A DNA stretch of 64,000 nucleotides from G965200765 sp965203865 (GCA_965203865.1 OZ241916.1:1-64000), one strand, 5' to 3'; positions 41,946 to 50,953 are shown, counted from the first letter of the stretch. A program made the numbers and translations. The notes: generated from the letters alone by a model not told the origin.

Positions 41946-43273
41946 GGGAATTATATACAGTAATAACCAAAGATGGTTTGGTATAATGGGCAGTTTGTGA
42001 ACACCCCCGCAACAATTCGCACTTGCACCCATACTGCAAAGCTCTCCAGGTCGACCCACGAGCATCTGGATGACTTTTTGAATCAACAGACGCTGTTGTG
42101 GAACTGTGCCTTGGAAGAGAGGATAAATGCGTATGAGAAATGCGGCGTCGGCATAACGAAGTTCGATCAATTCAAATCCCTGACGCTTGTACGTGCGGAC
42201 GACTGCTGGTTCAGTGGTTATCATGTGTCATCGCAGAGAAGCATATTGATGCGGCTTGACAGGGCGTTTCAGAATTTCTACCGTCGAGTGAAAAATGGCG
42301 AAAAGCCGGGCTTCCCGAAGTTCAAGTCGAGTCGCCGGAAAGTCAGGTCGTTCGAGACGGATTCGTTCCAGATCAAGCGCCGGCGGCATTGGAACACGGT
42401 ATCGATAAAGGGAGTAGGGACGCTTCGCTTCAAAGGCAAGTTGCAAGGCCGGGTGAAGATGCTGCGAGTCGTGAAGACGGCGCGGCGAGTGAAGATCCAG
42501 CTGACAACCGAAATACCGGCCGGCGACAACGTGGTCGATGAACGCGCACCGATTGGAATCGACGTGGGCATATCAAGCGTGGTGGCAATGTCGAATGGAG
42601 TTGTCGTTCGAGGGGAGTCGCTTGATCGGCGCAAGAAGAAGCTGAACCGGAAGAAGCATCTGCAAAGAAAGGTGGCGCGAGCCAAGCGCGGTTCGAACAG
42701 CAGAAAGAAGACGGTGCTTCAGTTGTCCAAAGAATGCCAGAGACTGAAGGAAAGAGAACACGGCAGACTGCATGAACTGTCTGCAAGGATCATCAAGGAA
42801 GCCAGTTCCAATCTCATAGTGGAAGATCTGAATATCCGCAGCATGACGAAGACCGGAAGCAGAAGATCAAAGAAAAGCTTGAATCGCTCCCTGCTGGAGC
42901 AGAAATGGAATGGATTGATGCACATGCTGTCCTACAAGGCCGAAAGCGCCGGCGGCATGCTGCTGAAAGTACCGCCGCATAATACATCGCAAACCTGTTC
43001 TGTGTGCTTCGGGAAACCCGATATAAAGATTGGCTTGAATGAACGCACGTATCGCTGCGGGCATTGCGGTCATGAAGAGGATCGCGATGTGAATGCGGCC
43101 AAGAATATTCTCCGTGCCGGCTTGACCGGCAGTCTGGGCGGGTGGCCCGATGCTCCGGGGAGAATTGAGAATCAGGAAGGTTCGTCGAAGAGGATAATCC
43201 AGTCGTCTTCGAGAGGACATCCTACCGGGCAGAACAGTATCCAATGGTCTGGTTATCATTGGATATAATTCCC
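41946..43273. mobile_element. 1328-bp tnpB-only element with terminal inverted repeats and 8-bp target duplication
   Basis: The element starts GGGAATTATAT at 41946 and ends ATATAATTCCC at 43273. The terminal 24 nt (41946-41969 and 43250-43273) are inverted repeats matching at 21 positions. The octamer TAAACAAC lies directly outside both ends (41938-41945 and 43274-43281), the mark of a cut-and-paste DDE-type insertion. The only gene is tnpB, which fills the element. IS200/IS605 elements make no target duplication and have no terminal inverted repeats, so this is not an ordinary member. Short hairpins near each end (41966-41982, 43238-43265) could still be IS605-type ends. Confidence 0.85.
41997..43268 (+). 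CDS. tnpB: RNA-guided nuclease TnpB (IS605 OrfB family)
   Basis: TnpB is the omega-RNA-guided DNA endonuclease ancestral to Cas12. From GTG 41997 the product is 423 residues; the frame is open from an ATG at 41973 that lies at the left repeat. Numbered from that ATG, the RuvC residues are Asp197 (IGIDVGISS), Glu284 (LIVEDLNI) and Asp372 (EDRDVNAAKNIL), and the zinc ribbon Cys are 342, 345, 362 and 365. All are intact. The stop lies inside the right terminal repeat. The guide-bearing RNA is expected to overlap the 3' end and read into the flank. No tnpA is present. Confidence 0.92.
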   Translation: MNTPATIRTCTHTAKLSRSTHEHLDDFLNQQTLLWNCALEERINAYEKCGVGITKFDQFKSLTLVRADDCWFSGYHVSSQRSILMRLDRAFQNFYRRVKNGEKPGFPKFKSSRRKVRSFETDSFQIKRRRHWNTVSIKGVGTLRFKGKLQGRVKMLRVVKTARRVKIQLTTEIPAGDNVVDERAPIGIDVGISSVVAMSNGVVVRGESLDRRKKKLNRKKHLQRKVARAKRGSNSRKKTVLQLSKECQRLKEREHGRLHELSARIIKEASSNLIVEDLNIRSMTKTGSRRSKKSLNRSLLEQKWNGLMHMLSYKAESAGGMLLKVPPHNTSQTCSVCFGKPDIKIGLNERTYRCGHCGHEEDRDVNAAKNILRAGLTGSLGGWPDAPGRIENQEGSSKRIIQSSSRGHPTGQNSIQWSGYHWI

Positions 43274-43281
43274 TAAACAAC
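43274..43281 (+). repeat. target site duplication, right copy
   Basis: TAAACAAC immediately follows the right terminal inverted repeat; identical to 41938-41945. IS1595-family transposases are known for 8-bp duplications, and a relic of one lies at 40025-40258. Confidence 0.85.
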
Positions 43282-43373
43282 TATTCAGGACGTTAAACCG
43301 AATCATCAAATTTTACGGGAATTAACAACCCATACTAATATGACCAGCGACCATTTTTTCATGGATTTGATCT

Positions 43374-43790
43374 ATGCTCTGGGTTAAATCATTCCATATT
43401 TTGTTTGTTGTAACCTGGATGTCCGGGCTATTGTATCTGCCTCGGCTATATGTTTACCATGCTCAGGCCGATGATGAAATCAGCATGGAGCGATTCAAAG
43501 TCATGGAGCGCAAACTGTTCTTCGGTATTGCAACACCGGGCGGCGTAATCAGTTTGGTCACAGGGCTCTGGCTTTGGCTAGTCTACGGCTTTAGCGGTGC
43601 CTGGCTACACTACAAACTACTAGCCGTTGCCGTATTGATTCTGTACCATATTCTGTGCCTGAAGTACATGATTGACTTCAAGAAAAACCAAAATTCAAAG
43701 TCGCACGTCTTCTATCGATGGTTCAATGAGCTACCGGTACTCGTGTTAGCTGCCATTATACTTCTGGTGGTTTTTAAGCCCATTTGGTGA
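43374..43790 (+). CDS. hemJ: protoporphyrinogen oxidase HemJ (UPF0093)
   Basis: HemJ is a membrane-bound oxidase that converts protoporphyrinogen IX to protoporphyrin IX. The 138-residue protein has four transmembrane helices and the family features LWVKSFHILFVVTWMSGLLYLPRLYVYH (conserved His and Arg), the MERKLFFGIATPG segment and WLHYKLLAVAVLILYH with the conserved Lys. It is a single gene just right of the mobile element. Confidence 0.9.
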   Translation: MLWVKSFHILFVVTWMSGLLYLPRLYVYHAQADDEISMERFKVMERKLFFGIATPGGVISLVTGLWLWLVYGFSGAWLHYKLLAVAVLILYHILCLKYMIDFKKNQNSKSHVFYRWFNELPVLVLAAIILLVVFKPIW

Positions 43791-43799
43791 AGCAGGAAG

Positions 43800-44576
43800 T
43801 CAAGATATTTCGCAATTCGCCGCACCCAGTATGGGTCCTGCAACGGTGCGTCCGTTATCTCTGGACTTCTGAACAATCACCGCACAATGTCTATTTTCGT
43901 TGATTTGTACATCGCCGACCGCGATTTCCAGGGTATCGCCCTTCCACTTTCCAACTGACTCAAGGCTTCTGACAACATTGTGGTTTTCCAGGGTTTTCCC
44001 CATATTTTCTCCAGAAGGAATATCTGTAACATGCTTTCTGTCGTAGGAGACAAGCCAAACATCGGCAATATCGTCGTGCATGCCTGAAACTTCAATTGAA
44101 ACAGTATTGTTTCCTGTCAATGAAGCAGAAACACTCAGCGGCAAGCTGGATTGTTGAGCGATCTGTTTTCGGATAACAGAAGACTTGCTGCCAACCGCGG
44201 CGAAACTTCCATTTACAACCATCTGCGGAGTGTACACTCCGACTCTTCCGTCAAGGTTCAAGTTTTGATAGTTGCGTTGACGTTGGCTGAACCGGGCACT
44301 GGAAAATGGATCTTGCCACTTTCCAGCCGCGCCGTAAACCAGATTGTTCCAGTAGTCCACATGAAATTCAAGAGCGAGGACATCGTCGTATTCTGAAACA
44401 ACTTTCCCCAGCAGTTCTTCCGCTGGCGGGCATGAATAGCAACCTTGGGAGGTAAAAAGTTCAATGACATGCCGGGTTTTACTTTCAGCTACTATGCTAG
44501 TCGAATACATCAGTACCAAGGCGGATACCGCAAAATAACCAATCAATTTTCGTGTTTTGTTCATATCAGTTTTCAC
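43800..44576 (-). CDS. DUF1223 thioredoxin-like exported protein
   Basis: The 258-residue protein has a signal peptide (about residues 1-30) followed by VIELFTSQGCYSCPPAEELL, the CxxC-bearing signature of DUF1223, then LEFHVDYWNNLVYGAAGKWQDPFSS and YTPQMVVNGSFAAVGS. The fold is thioredoxin-like, so a periplasmic redox role is plausible, but the family's function is not established. It converges on hemJ with a nine-base gap. Confidence 0.85.
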   Translation of the reverse strand: MKTDMNKTRKLIGYFAVSALVLMYSTSIVAESKTRHVIELFTSQGCYSCPPAEELLGKVVSEYDDVLALEFHVDYWNNLVYGAAGKWQDPFSSARFSQRQRNYQNLNLDGRVGVYTPQMVVNGSFAAVGSKSSVIRKQIAQQSSLPLSVSASLTGNNTVSIEVSGMHDDIADVWLVSYDRKHVTDIPSGENMGKTLENHNVVRSLESVGKWKGDTLEIAVGDVQINENRHCAVIVQKSRDNGRTVAGPILGAANCEIS

Positions 44577-44623
44577 CTGTTTGAAATATTTTTTGCTATT
44601 GTATTAGCAATAGAGATAGCGAA

Positions 44624-45079
44624 ATGTTACAAATTATTATTGTTGAGCCTGAAATTCCGCCCAACACCGGCAATATTATTCGACTGTGTGCAAATACCGG
44701 GTGTTGCCTTCATTTGGTAAAGCCTCTTGGTTTTGAGCTGGATGATGCAAAACTGCGGCGCGCAGGACTGGATTACCGGGAATGGGCGAGCGTAAAAGTG
44801 CATGAAGCATACGAAGAGTTTTTACAATCAACAAATCCGCAGCAGATTTATACATTCTCAAAATTTCACACCAGAATTTACGCGGAAGCAAAATTCAGGC
44901 CCGGTGATGCATTGGTATTCGGTTCAGAAACCAAGGGGCTGGCAGAATCAATACGTCAAAGCGTGGATTCTCAAATGCAGCTAAAAATTCCGATGGTTGC
45001 TGGAAACCGCAGTCTGAATTTGTCAAACGCGGTTGCAATTGCAGTCTATGAAGCTTGGCGACAGAATGGATTTCAGTAA
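44624..45079 (+). CDS. trmL: tRNA (cytidine(34)-2'-O)-methyltransferase TrmL
   Basis: TrmL is a SPOUT methyltransferase that 2'-O-methylates the wobble base of tRNA-Leu isoacceptors. The 151-residue protein has VEPEIPPNTGNIIRLCANTG, LVKPLGFELDDAKLRRAGLDY, the knot segments LVFGSETKGL and IPMVAGNRSLNLSNAVAIAVYE. Length is typical. It converges with gpsA. Confidence 0.95.
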   Translation: MLQIIIVEPEIPPNTGNIIRLCANTGCCLHLVKPLGFELDDAKLRRAGLDYREWASVKVHEAYEEFLQSTNPQQIYTFSKFHTRIYAEAKFRPGDALVFGSETKGLAESIRQSVDSQMQLKIPMVAGNRSLNLSNAVAIAVYEAWRQNGFQ

Positions 45080-45084
45080 TTCGT

Positions 45085-46101
45085 CTATTCTTGCCTGGGG
45101 TCGCGGGCAAGCAGCTCTTTAACTGCCTCCATTGCAGAAAGTTCTTCAAAAAGAATGCGATAAACACGAGCTGTAATTGGCATTTCAACATTAAGCTTGC
45201 TGCCCAGTTCATGGAGTTCTTTCGCCGCGCGAACGCCCTCTGCTTCTTGTCCGATTTCATTCAAGATGAATTCAAGCTTCTTGCCTTGCCCCAGTCCTAT
45301 GCCAGTTCGTCTATTTCGAGACTGGTTGTCCGAACAGGTCAGTATCAAATCTCCAACCCCAGCGAGGCCCATCAGTGTTTCATCGCTTCCACCCATTGCC
45401 TTGTTGAGTCTTCTCATCTCCGCTAGCCCTCGTGTGATCAATGCAGACCGGGCATTGGCCCCGAGTCCAAGTCCGTCGCTAACTCCAGCTGCGATTGCAA
45501 TCACGTTTTTTACTGCTCCGCCTAGTTGCACTCCTACAATATCAGTACTGGTATAAATTCGAATTACATCGTTCCGAAACCAGTTTGCAATATTTTCCAG
45601 TTCGCTTTCCGCTTTGGAGCCAATCACAAGCGCAGCCGGCAAGCCCGCAGCAATTTCTTTTGCGAAACTGGGCCCCGACAAAACAGCAGAGTAAACCCTA
45701 GTCCCAAGATGATGCTCCACCACTGAATCCAATAGCTGACCTGAATCAGGCGCCAATCCCTTTGTACCCCAGACGATGACAGGCTTGCGAGCCGTATTCA
45801 TCAGAGGCAGGTTTTTCGAAGTTTCAATCAATACAGCTTCGAAGGCGTGACTGGGAACGACCAGCACAATGCCCGAACTGTTTGCCATTGATTCAGCAAG
45901 CGATGTACAAGCGGTCAGATTTCGAGGAAGCGCAACACCGGGCAAGTAACGACTATTTGTGTGGCTTCTGTTGATTTCGTCGACTGTCTGGGCACATCGG
46001 CACCATTGACGTACTTCATGGTGACTTTGAGAAAGCCACGCGGCAATGGCTGTACCCCACGCACCCCCTCCGAGTACAGTCAATACAAGTTGATTTTTCA
46101 T
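45085..46101 (-). CDS. gpsA: glycerol-3-phosphate dehydrogenase [NAD(P)+] GpsA
   Basis: GpsA reduces dihydroxyacetone phosphate to sn-glycerol-3-phosphate for phospholipid synthesis. The 338-residue protein has the dinucleotide fold TVLGGGAWGTAIAAWL, VWGTKGLAPDSGQLL, SGPSFAKEIAAGLPAALVI, QLGGAVKNVIAIAAGVSDGLGLGANARSALITRGL (catalytic Lys) and GLAGVGDLILTC. The preceding gene on this strand is a rhodanese-like protein, as E. coli yibN precedes secB-gpsA. Confidence 0.96.
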   Translation of the reverse strand: MKNQLVLTVLGGGAWGTAIAAWLSQSHHEVRQWCRCAQTVDEINRSHTNSRYLPGVALPRNLTACTSLAESMANSSGIVLVVPSHAFEAVLIETSKNLPLMNTARKPVIVWGTKGLAPDSGQLLDSVVEHHLGTRVYSAVLSGPSFAKEIAAGLPAALVIGSKAESELENIANWFRNDVIRIYTSTDIVGVQLGGAVKNVIAIAAGVSDGLGLGANARSALITRGLAEMRRLNKAMGGSDETLMGLAGVGDLILTCSDNQSRNRRTGIGLGQGKKLEFILNEIGQEAEGVRAAKELHELGSKLNVEMPITARVYRILFEELSAMEAVKELLARDPRQE

Positions 46102-46151
46102 GGGTCAAATGTCTTGACCCGGCACCAAAACCCGCCAAAGACCAGCTTTCT

Positions 46152-46577
46152 TCACTTTTCTACCGGTAGGTTCTCTTTTGTCCAGGCGGCAAATCCTCCA
46201 TGCAGAATTCGAATGTCGGCAAAGTTATGCTTCTTGAGGATGTTCGCGGCTTTTGAACTTCGGGTGCCTGCTCGGCAGGCAACTACCACCGGTCGTGATT
46301 TGAATCGGTTTAACCGGGCAATATCGTCGTTTATTCTGCTTAGCGGAACATTTTTTGCTTTGGGGATGTGTCCGTTTGCAAAATCTGCCGGATCCGAAAT
46401 ATCAACAACAATCGCATTTTCGTGTCTCATCACACGCGGCAGCTCAAGTGCATTGACCGTTCGAATGCCACTGCTACGTTTTCGAATCGGGTCCAGTGCA
46501 AGTAGTAAAATAACAACCGCCAGTGCCAAAAACAAATGCCAGTTAATTTTGAAGAATTCCAGTTCCAACATATTCAT
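46152..46577 (-). CDS. membrane-anchored rhodanese-like protein (YibN-like)
   Basis: The 141-residue protein has one N-terminal transmembrane helix (HLFLALAVVILLLAL, about 14-30) and a rhodanese domain: VVDISDPADFANGHIPKAKNVPL and the active-site Cys in VVVACRAGTRSSKAANIL. Sulfurtransferase activity is likely; the physiological partner is unknown. It is upstream of gpsA on the same strand and divergent from envC by 27 bases, matching the E. coli yibN region. Confidence 0.88.
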   Translation of the reverse strand: MNMLELEFFKINWHLFLALAVVILLLALDPIRKRSSGIRTVNALELPRVMRHENAIVVDISDPADFANGHIPKAKNVPLSRINDDIARLNRFKSRPVVVACRAGTRSSKAANILKKHNFADIRILHGGFAAWTKENLPVEK

Positions 46578-46604
46578 TCCAAGACTGTTTTGAAGAATTG
46601 AGTT

Positions 46605-47786
46605 ATGAATGATTTTATCATCAATAGTCGTTCAATCCAGAACCAACGCGCGTTGCTTATTTTGTTTACTGTATTGGCTTTGAACTTGCTGATACTGCCT
46701 GCTTCCTTGGCCCAAGATGAACCTCAGCAGGCACTTGAAGATATTCGTTCCGAACTGCAGCAGCTTGAAAGCGAGCAAGAACAGGCAACTCGCGATCGCA
46801 GCAAGGCGCAGGAACAATTGCGCGATATTGAAAAAAGAGCCGTCCGCATCAGGGAGCAGCAGCGAGAAACTGAGTCCAGGCTTGCCGCAAACAAAACCGA
46901 ACGGGAGCAGCTGGAGCAAGAGCGCCGAGCGCTTCTCATGGAAATGAATTCGAAGGCGGCGCAATTGGCCTCGGCGATGAAGATGTCTTTCGCAATTTCC
47001 AGGCTGGACAGTCTCAAGCTGCTTCTAAGCCAGGACAACCCTTCAAGAGTATCTCGTATCAATGCCTACTATCAATACTTTACCGCAAGCCAAGTGGAAC
47101 AGATTGACCAGCTCAGGGAGTTTCAGAACAAACTGGATGATTCGGAAAAGGGACTCGCAGAAAGTCATGACCAGCTTGAATTACTGACATCAGAACTGGA
47201 AGAGCAGGAGCAAAATTTGACAAGGAGCCAGACTGAGAAACAACAAATGCTGGCCAAGCTCGAGCAGCAGTTGAGTTCCATGGAAAGCAAAATCTCCAAC
47301 GCACAATCAGTCGAGCAGCAATTGCTGGGGCTGATTGATGGCCTGCGAAAAAATGAAACAGTAGTTGAAAGCGGCAAGTTGCCCCAAGGGCGTTTTGAAA
47401 AACAGAAAGGAAAACTTAATTTGCCGGCCAAGGCATCGATATCCGCCAAATTCGGCGATCCCAAGCACATATCCGGAATTTACTGGGAAGGATTGTTTCT
47501 TGACACGTCCAGAGGTCAGGAAGTCCATTCCATACACGAGGGAAGAGTTGTTTTCTCCGATTGGCTGAGAGGATTTGGACAACTGGTAATCGTGGACCAT
47601 GGAGATGGCTACATGAGTCTGTACGCTCACAACGACTGGCTTTCGCGATTTTCGGGAGACGAGGTTCGCGCAGGAGATGTAATTGCACTTGCCGGGTCAA
47701 CCGGAGGATTACTGGAGCCCGGGCTTTATTTCGAGCTCCGTAAAGATGGAAAACCGATAAATCCTTTGCTTTGGTTTAGCAGCTAA
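46605..47786 (+). CDS. envC: murein hydrolase activator EnvC
   Basis: EnvC activates the amidases AmiA and AmiB at the division septum. The 393-residue protein has a signal sequence (about 15-36, ending SLAQ), a long Glu/Gln/Arg-rich coiled coil (about 40-250) and a C-terminal LytM (M23) domain with GRVVFSDWLRGFGQLVIVDHGDGYMSLYAHND. The zinc ligands of true M23 peptidases are not preserved in the first motif (GIYWEGLFLDTS in place of HxGxD), as expected of a non-catalytic activator. ctpA follows, as in other gammaproteobacteria. Confidence 0.92.
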   Translation: MNDFIINSRSIQNQRALLILFTVLALNLLILPASLAQDEPQQALEDIRSELQQLESEQEQATRDRSKAQEQLRDIEKRAVRIREQQRETESRLAANKTEREQLEQERRALLMEMNSKAAQLASAMKMSFAISRLDSLKLLLSQDNPSRVSRINAYYQYFTASQVEQIDQLREFQNKLDDSEKGLAESHDQLELLTSELEEQEQNLTRSQTEKQQMLAKLEQQLSSMESKISNAQSVEQQLLGLIDGLRKNETVVESGKLPQGRFEKQKGKLNLPAKASISAKFGDPKHISGIYWEGLFLDTSRGQEVHSIHEGRVVFSDWLRGFGQLVIVDHGDGYMSLYAHNDWLSRFSGDEVRAGDVIALAGSTGGLLEPGLYFELRKDGKPINPLLWFSS

Positions 47787-47957
47787 TTGAATAAAATTTA
47801 AAATTTTCTGATTTGTACAGTAGTAATATGTTCAAATATAGTAACTTATAGAATAATCAGTGAATTACGAATTAATGAAAGCTTGTCGGTTACAAGTAGT
47901 GTGTTGCAAAATAGCAGACAAAATATAAGCGGCAAATTTCTAAAGGGAACTTCTGAT

Positions 47958-49259
47958 ATGAAACATACAGTAAATAAACTAGTCGCCGGCACTGCGATTG
48001 TGACCATGTTCTTCGTTATGTGCCTGCCAGCGAGCGCTCAGGATGAAAACACGAATAGTTTGCCGCTTGACGATATTGTAACTTTCAGCAAGATTTTCGA
48101 GACAATAAAGAATATATATGTCGAAGACATAGATGACGAAAAACTGCTGAGGGATGCTGCGCTGGGCATGGTTGCCGGCCTTGACCCTCATTCTGCCCTC
48201 CTGACTACCCAGGAAATGTCTCAAATTGAAATTGATACACGAGGGGAATATGGAGGACTGGGTTTAGAAGTTACCAAAGACAATGGAGCGATCCGGGTGG
48301 TTTCACCCATTGACGGCACACCGGCGCACCGGGCAGGAGTTCGCGCAGGAGATTTGATTGTTCGACTGGATAGTAGAACAGTAGATCGCATGACCTTGCA
48401 GGAAGCAGTTGAAATTATGCGCGGTGTACCTGGAACGGAAATAACCCTTACTATTATTCGAGAGGGAAGAAATGCCCCATTGACAGTTGTAATCACTCGA
48501 GAAGTTATAAAGATTCAGAGCGTACGGTCATTCACACTTGAACCAAAGTACGGCTATGTTCGGATCACACAATTTCAGTCGATCACCCCTGATTTGGTTG
48601 CCGAAAAAATTCGCGAGCTAGTTGATGAAAACTCCGACCTGGACGGGCTTGTTCTTGATTTGAGAAACAATCCTGGCGGTGAGTTGCGCAGTGCAATCAG
48701 TGTATCCGACCTTTTCATTGATAAAGGCGTGATTGTGTCCACAAAAAAACGTCATGGCGAAATCGACACGGTTTACCAAGCCACGGAAGGGAACGATATA
48801 ATTCCAGGAGTTCCCATTGTGGTATTGATCAATAACGGTTCTGCATCCGCCTCCGAAATTGTGGGCGGTGCGCTTCAGGACCACAAGCGCGCTGTTTTAA
48901 TGGGAACTCGTTCTTTCGGAAAGGGTTCCGTTCAAACCATATTTCGACTAAATCAGAATACGGCTTTGAAGCTTACAACTCAGCGCTACTATACCCCCAA
49001 TGACCGTTCAATTCAGGCAGAAGGAGTTGAACCTGACATTGTGGTAGAACCCAGAGAGCTTCTTGAGCAAGAAGACAATGAAGACGCATCACAGTTGTTT
49101 GAAGCGGATTTGTCCGGTGCTCTCGAAGGCGAAAACACCATAGAAGAAACAACAGAAGATTCAAGCTCGCATCCTGCGCTGGAATTTGATTATCAACTTC
49201 AGCAGGCGCTCAATCTCCTGAAAGGGTTGAACGTAAGCCAGGCAATTATCAGAAATTAG
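47958..49259 (+). CDS. ctpA: carboxy-terminal processing protease CtpA (S41 family)
   Basis: This is a periplasmic PDZ-containing serine protease. ATG at 47958 gives a signal peptide (HTVNKLVAGTAIVTMFFVMC, ending ASAQ) and has AAAGGGA upstream; the frame is open from 47883 but those residues precede the signal. The 433-residue protein has a PDZ domain (EYGGLGLEVTKDNGAIRVVS, HRAGVRAGDLI). The catalytic Ser is in NNGSASASEIVGG and the Lys in RSFGKGSVQTIF. A Glu/Asp-rich insert precedes the C-terminal helix. It probably forms a unit with envC. Confidence 0.93.
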   Translation: MKHTVNKLVAGTAIVTMFFVMCLPASAQDENTNSLPLDDIVTFSKIFETIKNIYVEDIDDEKLLRDAALGMVAGLDPHSALLTTQEMSQIEIDTRGEYGGLGLEVTKDNGAIRVVSPIDGTPAHRAGVRAGDLIVRLDSRTVDRMTLQEAVEIMRGVPGTEITLTIIREGRNAPLTVVITREVIKIQSVRSFTLEPKYGYVRITQFQSITPDLVAEKIRELVDENSDLDGLVLDLRNNPGGELRSAISVSDLFIDKGVIVSTKKRHGEIDTVYQATEGNDIIPGVPIVVLINNGSASASEIVGGALQDHKRAVLMGTRSFGKGSVQTIFRLNQNTALKLTTQRYYTPNDRSIQAEGVEPDIVVEPRELLEQEDNEDASQLFEADLSGALEGENTIEETTEDSSSHPALEFDYQLQQALNLLKGLNVSQAIIRN

Positions 49260-49609
49260 TGTATGCACTGACGATAATTCGTCGGCTCTGAAAATCCCTG
49301 TTTGAAATATGCAACGATTTGATTTTATTCTTTAATAAAATCAAAGAAATGCAAAAAACAAGCTTGAAGTGAAATGCTTCGTATTTCCCTGTCTGATGTC
49401 TGTCGCTGGTACCAGCCGCTGGTTCAGCTGTCCGGGAAGATTCTCCTAGGAGTTGTTCGAGGATAGTTTCGGTGCCTTGTACTGCCAAGACAATGGTCGT
49501 CTTGGTCTTGCCATCCGAATGATGGCGGGTCTGTTGCTACTCTCATTGCGCTGTCACTGCCTATAACAACACTATTATCATTGCAAAGAATTCCAACGAC
49601 GACTGTCAC
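49249..49609 (-). pseudogene. truncated proteasome-like (Ntn-hydrolase) protein fragment
   Basis: A GTG two bases past the stop of the next gene upstream on this strand starts MTVVVGILCNDNSVVIGSDSAM, the N-terminus of a family of bacterial proteasome-like proteins (typically TVVVGVLCKDGVVIGSDS). Homology fades after about 25 residues. The frame stops at 49424; a second frame (49249-49488, KTTIVLAVQGTETILEQL) takes over and also ends soon. The catalytic domain is missing, so this is a broken gene, cut near the ctpA end. Confidence 0.45.
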
Positions 49610-49611
49610 TG

Positions 49612-50043
49612 CTAGTTTCCAAATACGCTATTTGTTTTCATCTTTGGATAAAGTTTATATATCGTCGAAACAATTTGTGTAAATGATTTACTTCTAATCC
49701 ATTCTACTAATTCAGCAATATAACCTTGGGCATCTTCAGGAAATGATTCAAGCAACTTTTTGCCTATGCTTAGACCTTTATCTGTTAGTCGATACATTCG
49801 CGGATGATTAAAATTTGGCGGGACAATTGCAACTAATTTTTTACCCTCCAGTGCTTCAAACACTGCATATACATCTTTGTCAAAAGGTCCATAATCATAA
49901 GGAAAAAAGTTGAAATGCGGGCCGCCAACCAGTTCAGAGACATCTTCGTCCAGCAGGAAGAACAATTTTTGCACTCGTACTGGTGAAAGCTCATTCGTTT
50001 GCGCTGTTGACATCACAGCAAGAACGTAATTTTCTTTATTCAT
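49612..50043 (-). CDS. predicted winged-helix-like protein, function unknown
   Basis: The 143-residue protein resembles winged-helix proteins of the YwgA/SocA-like kind: VLAVMSTAQTNELSPVRVQKLFFLL, then FNFFPYDYGPFDKDVYAVFEAL, and MYRLTDKGLSIGKKLLE. The similarity is in layout rather than a firm motif. The next frame downstream begins two bases after its stop and encodes a proteasome-like N-terminus, so the pair was probably one operon. Such pairs may be regulator and enzyme of a small accessory module; this is inference. Confidence 0.6.
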   Translation of the reverse strand: MNKENYVLAVMSTAQTNELSPVRVQKLFFLLDEDVSELVGGPHFNFFPYDYGPFDKDVYAVFEALEGKKLVAIVPPNFNHPRMYRLTDKGLSIGKKLLESFPEDAQGYIAELVEWIRSKSFTQIVSTIYKLYPKMKTNSVFGN

Positions 50044-50237
50044 TATTGATTACCTGTATATTGCAATTGAAAAACAGATTCACCTACTCCTCGAAAATAA
50101 ATATTTGATTTTTTAAATTTGTCTGAAAATTTACTCAACCGAACAATTAATTCTTGTTTTTAGAACATTGCGTATATTTTCGATATTTTCGGGTACTGAA
50201 ATCATGTCTCCAATACTCTGTATCTTACCTTGCTGGT

Positions 50238-50953
50238 CTAGCCTCCTCTTCGAGCGACAAGTGCTGCATCCAACCGTCGCTCTGGTTTCAACATTTGTTC
50301 TCCACCATTCAATATAACCTCAGACAACACGTTCACTGAGTAATACGGCTCAAACAATCTATGATGTTTCAAATAGTTCTTTGTTACTTTCCCCGAAATT
50401 GAATATGCCTTGTCTGTTTGGTTTCCGAGCGACATGCCGCGGTAGGTGCTAGTGTAATTGAAATGTCCAAGTGAGCAGGCTTCGTAGAATGCTTTAACAT
50501 GACGTGCAATCTCTCTAAGACTCCGTGATACCTTTCCACTCTTGGGCATTTCTTTAGTCAGTGTCTTTAATGGTATGTTCATTACCATGGCATCTGACCA
50601 AACAAAAACATCAAAACACTGCTGTCTCAATTTCAATGACTGCCCCTCCGTTTTCCATATCGGCTGAAGCAAAAAAGGTTGTTGAATGTCTTGAGCTACT
50701 TCAAGTGCTTCTTGCAGTGCCAGACCAGTTCAACTCGGCTCTGATTAATTTCAACTGAATTTGTCCAGTCGTTAATATTGCTGTACACGCCTCTCAGTGC
50801 TTTTTCTACTTGTTGCAAGAGTAGTTTATTTTTAGGGGTCTTCAGTTTTTGTGTGGCTGAATTCGGTTCGTGCATAGTATATAGTGAAAGCGAGAAGTAT
50901 GGTTTACAACAAGAGAGACAGTCAATAGGTGAAAGAGAAGAAGGCGGAGAGCA
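50238..50953 (-). pseudogene. C-terminal part of a HindVP-family restriction endonuclease (frameshifted)
   Basis: The frame ending at 50238 contains LLQPIWKTEGQSLKLRQQCF followed by DVFVWSD, characteristic of the C-terminal half of HindVP-type endonucleases. The clean open frame covers 50238-50672, but coding continues upstream as ALQEALEVAQDIQQPF. Past a stop at 50730-50732 it runs in another frame as LLLQQVEKALRGVYSNINDW and TNSVEINQSRVELV up to about 50953, so there is a frameshift near 50700-50730. The N-terminal half lies 1.4 kb away at 52377-52958. The gene is therefore both split and frameshifted. Confidence 0.7.

Noticed and set aside
41966..43265. Classification of the tnpB element as a plain IS200/IS605 insertion because of end hairpins
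   Set aside because: Hairpins at 41966-41982 and 43238-43265 exist, but the exact 8-bp duplication and 24-nt inverted repeats do not fit IS605 transposition. Kept only as an alternative for how the ends originated.
49260..50237. Possible CRISPR or tandem repeat array in the AT-rich accessory block
   Set aside because: No regularly spaced repeats were found there or elsewhere in the window.
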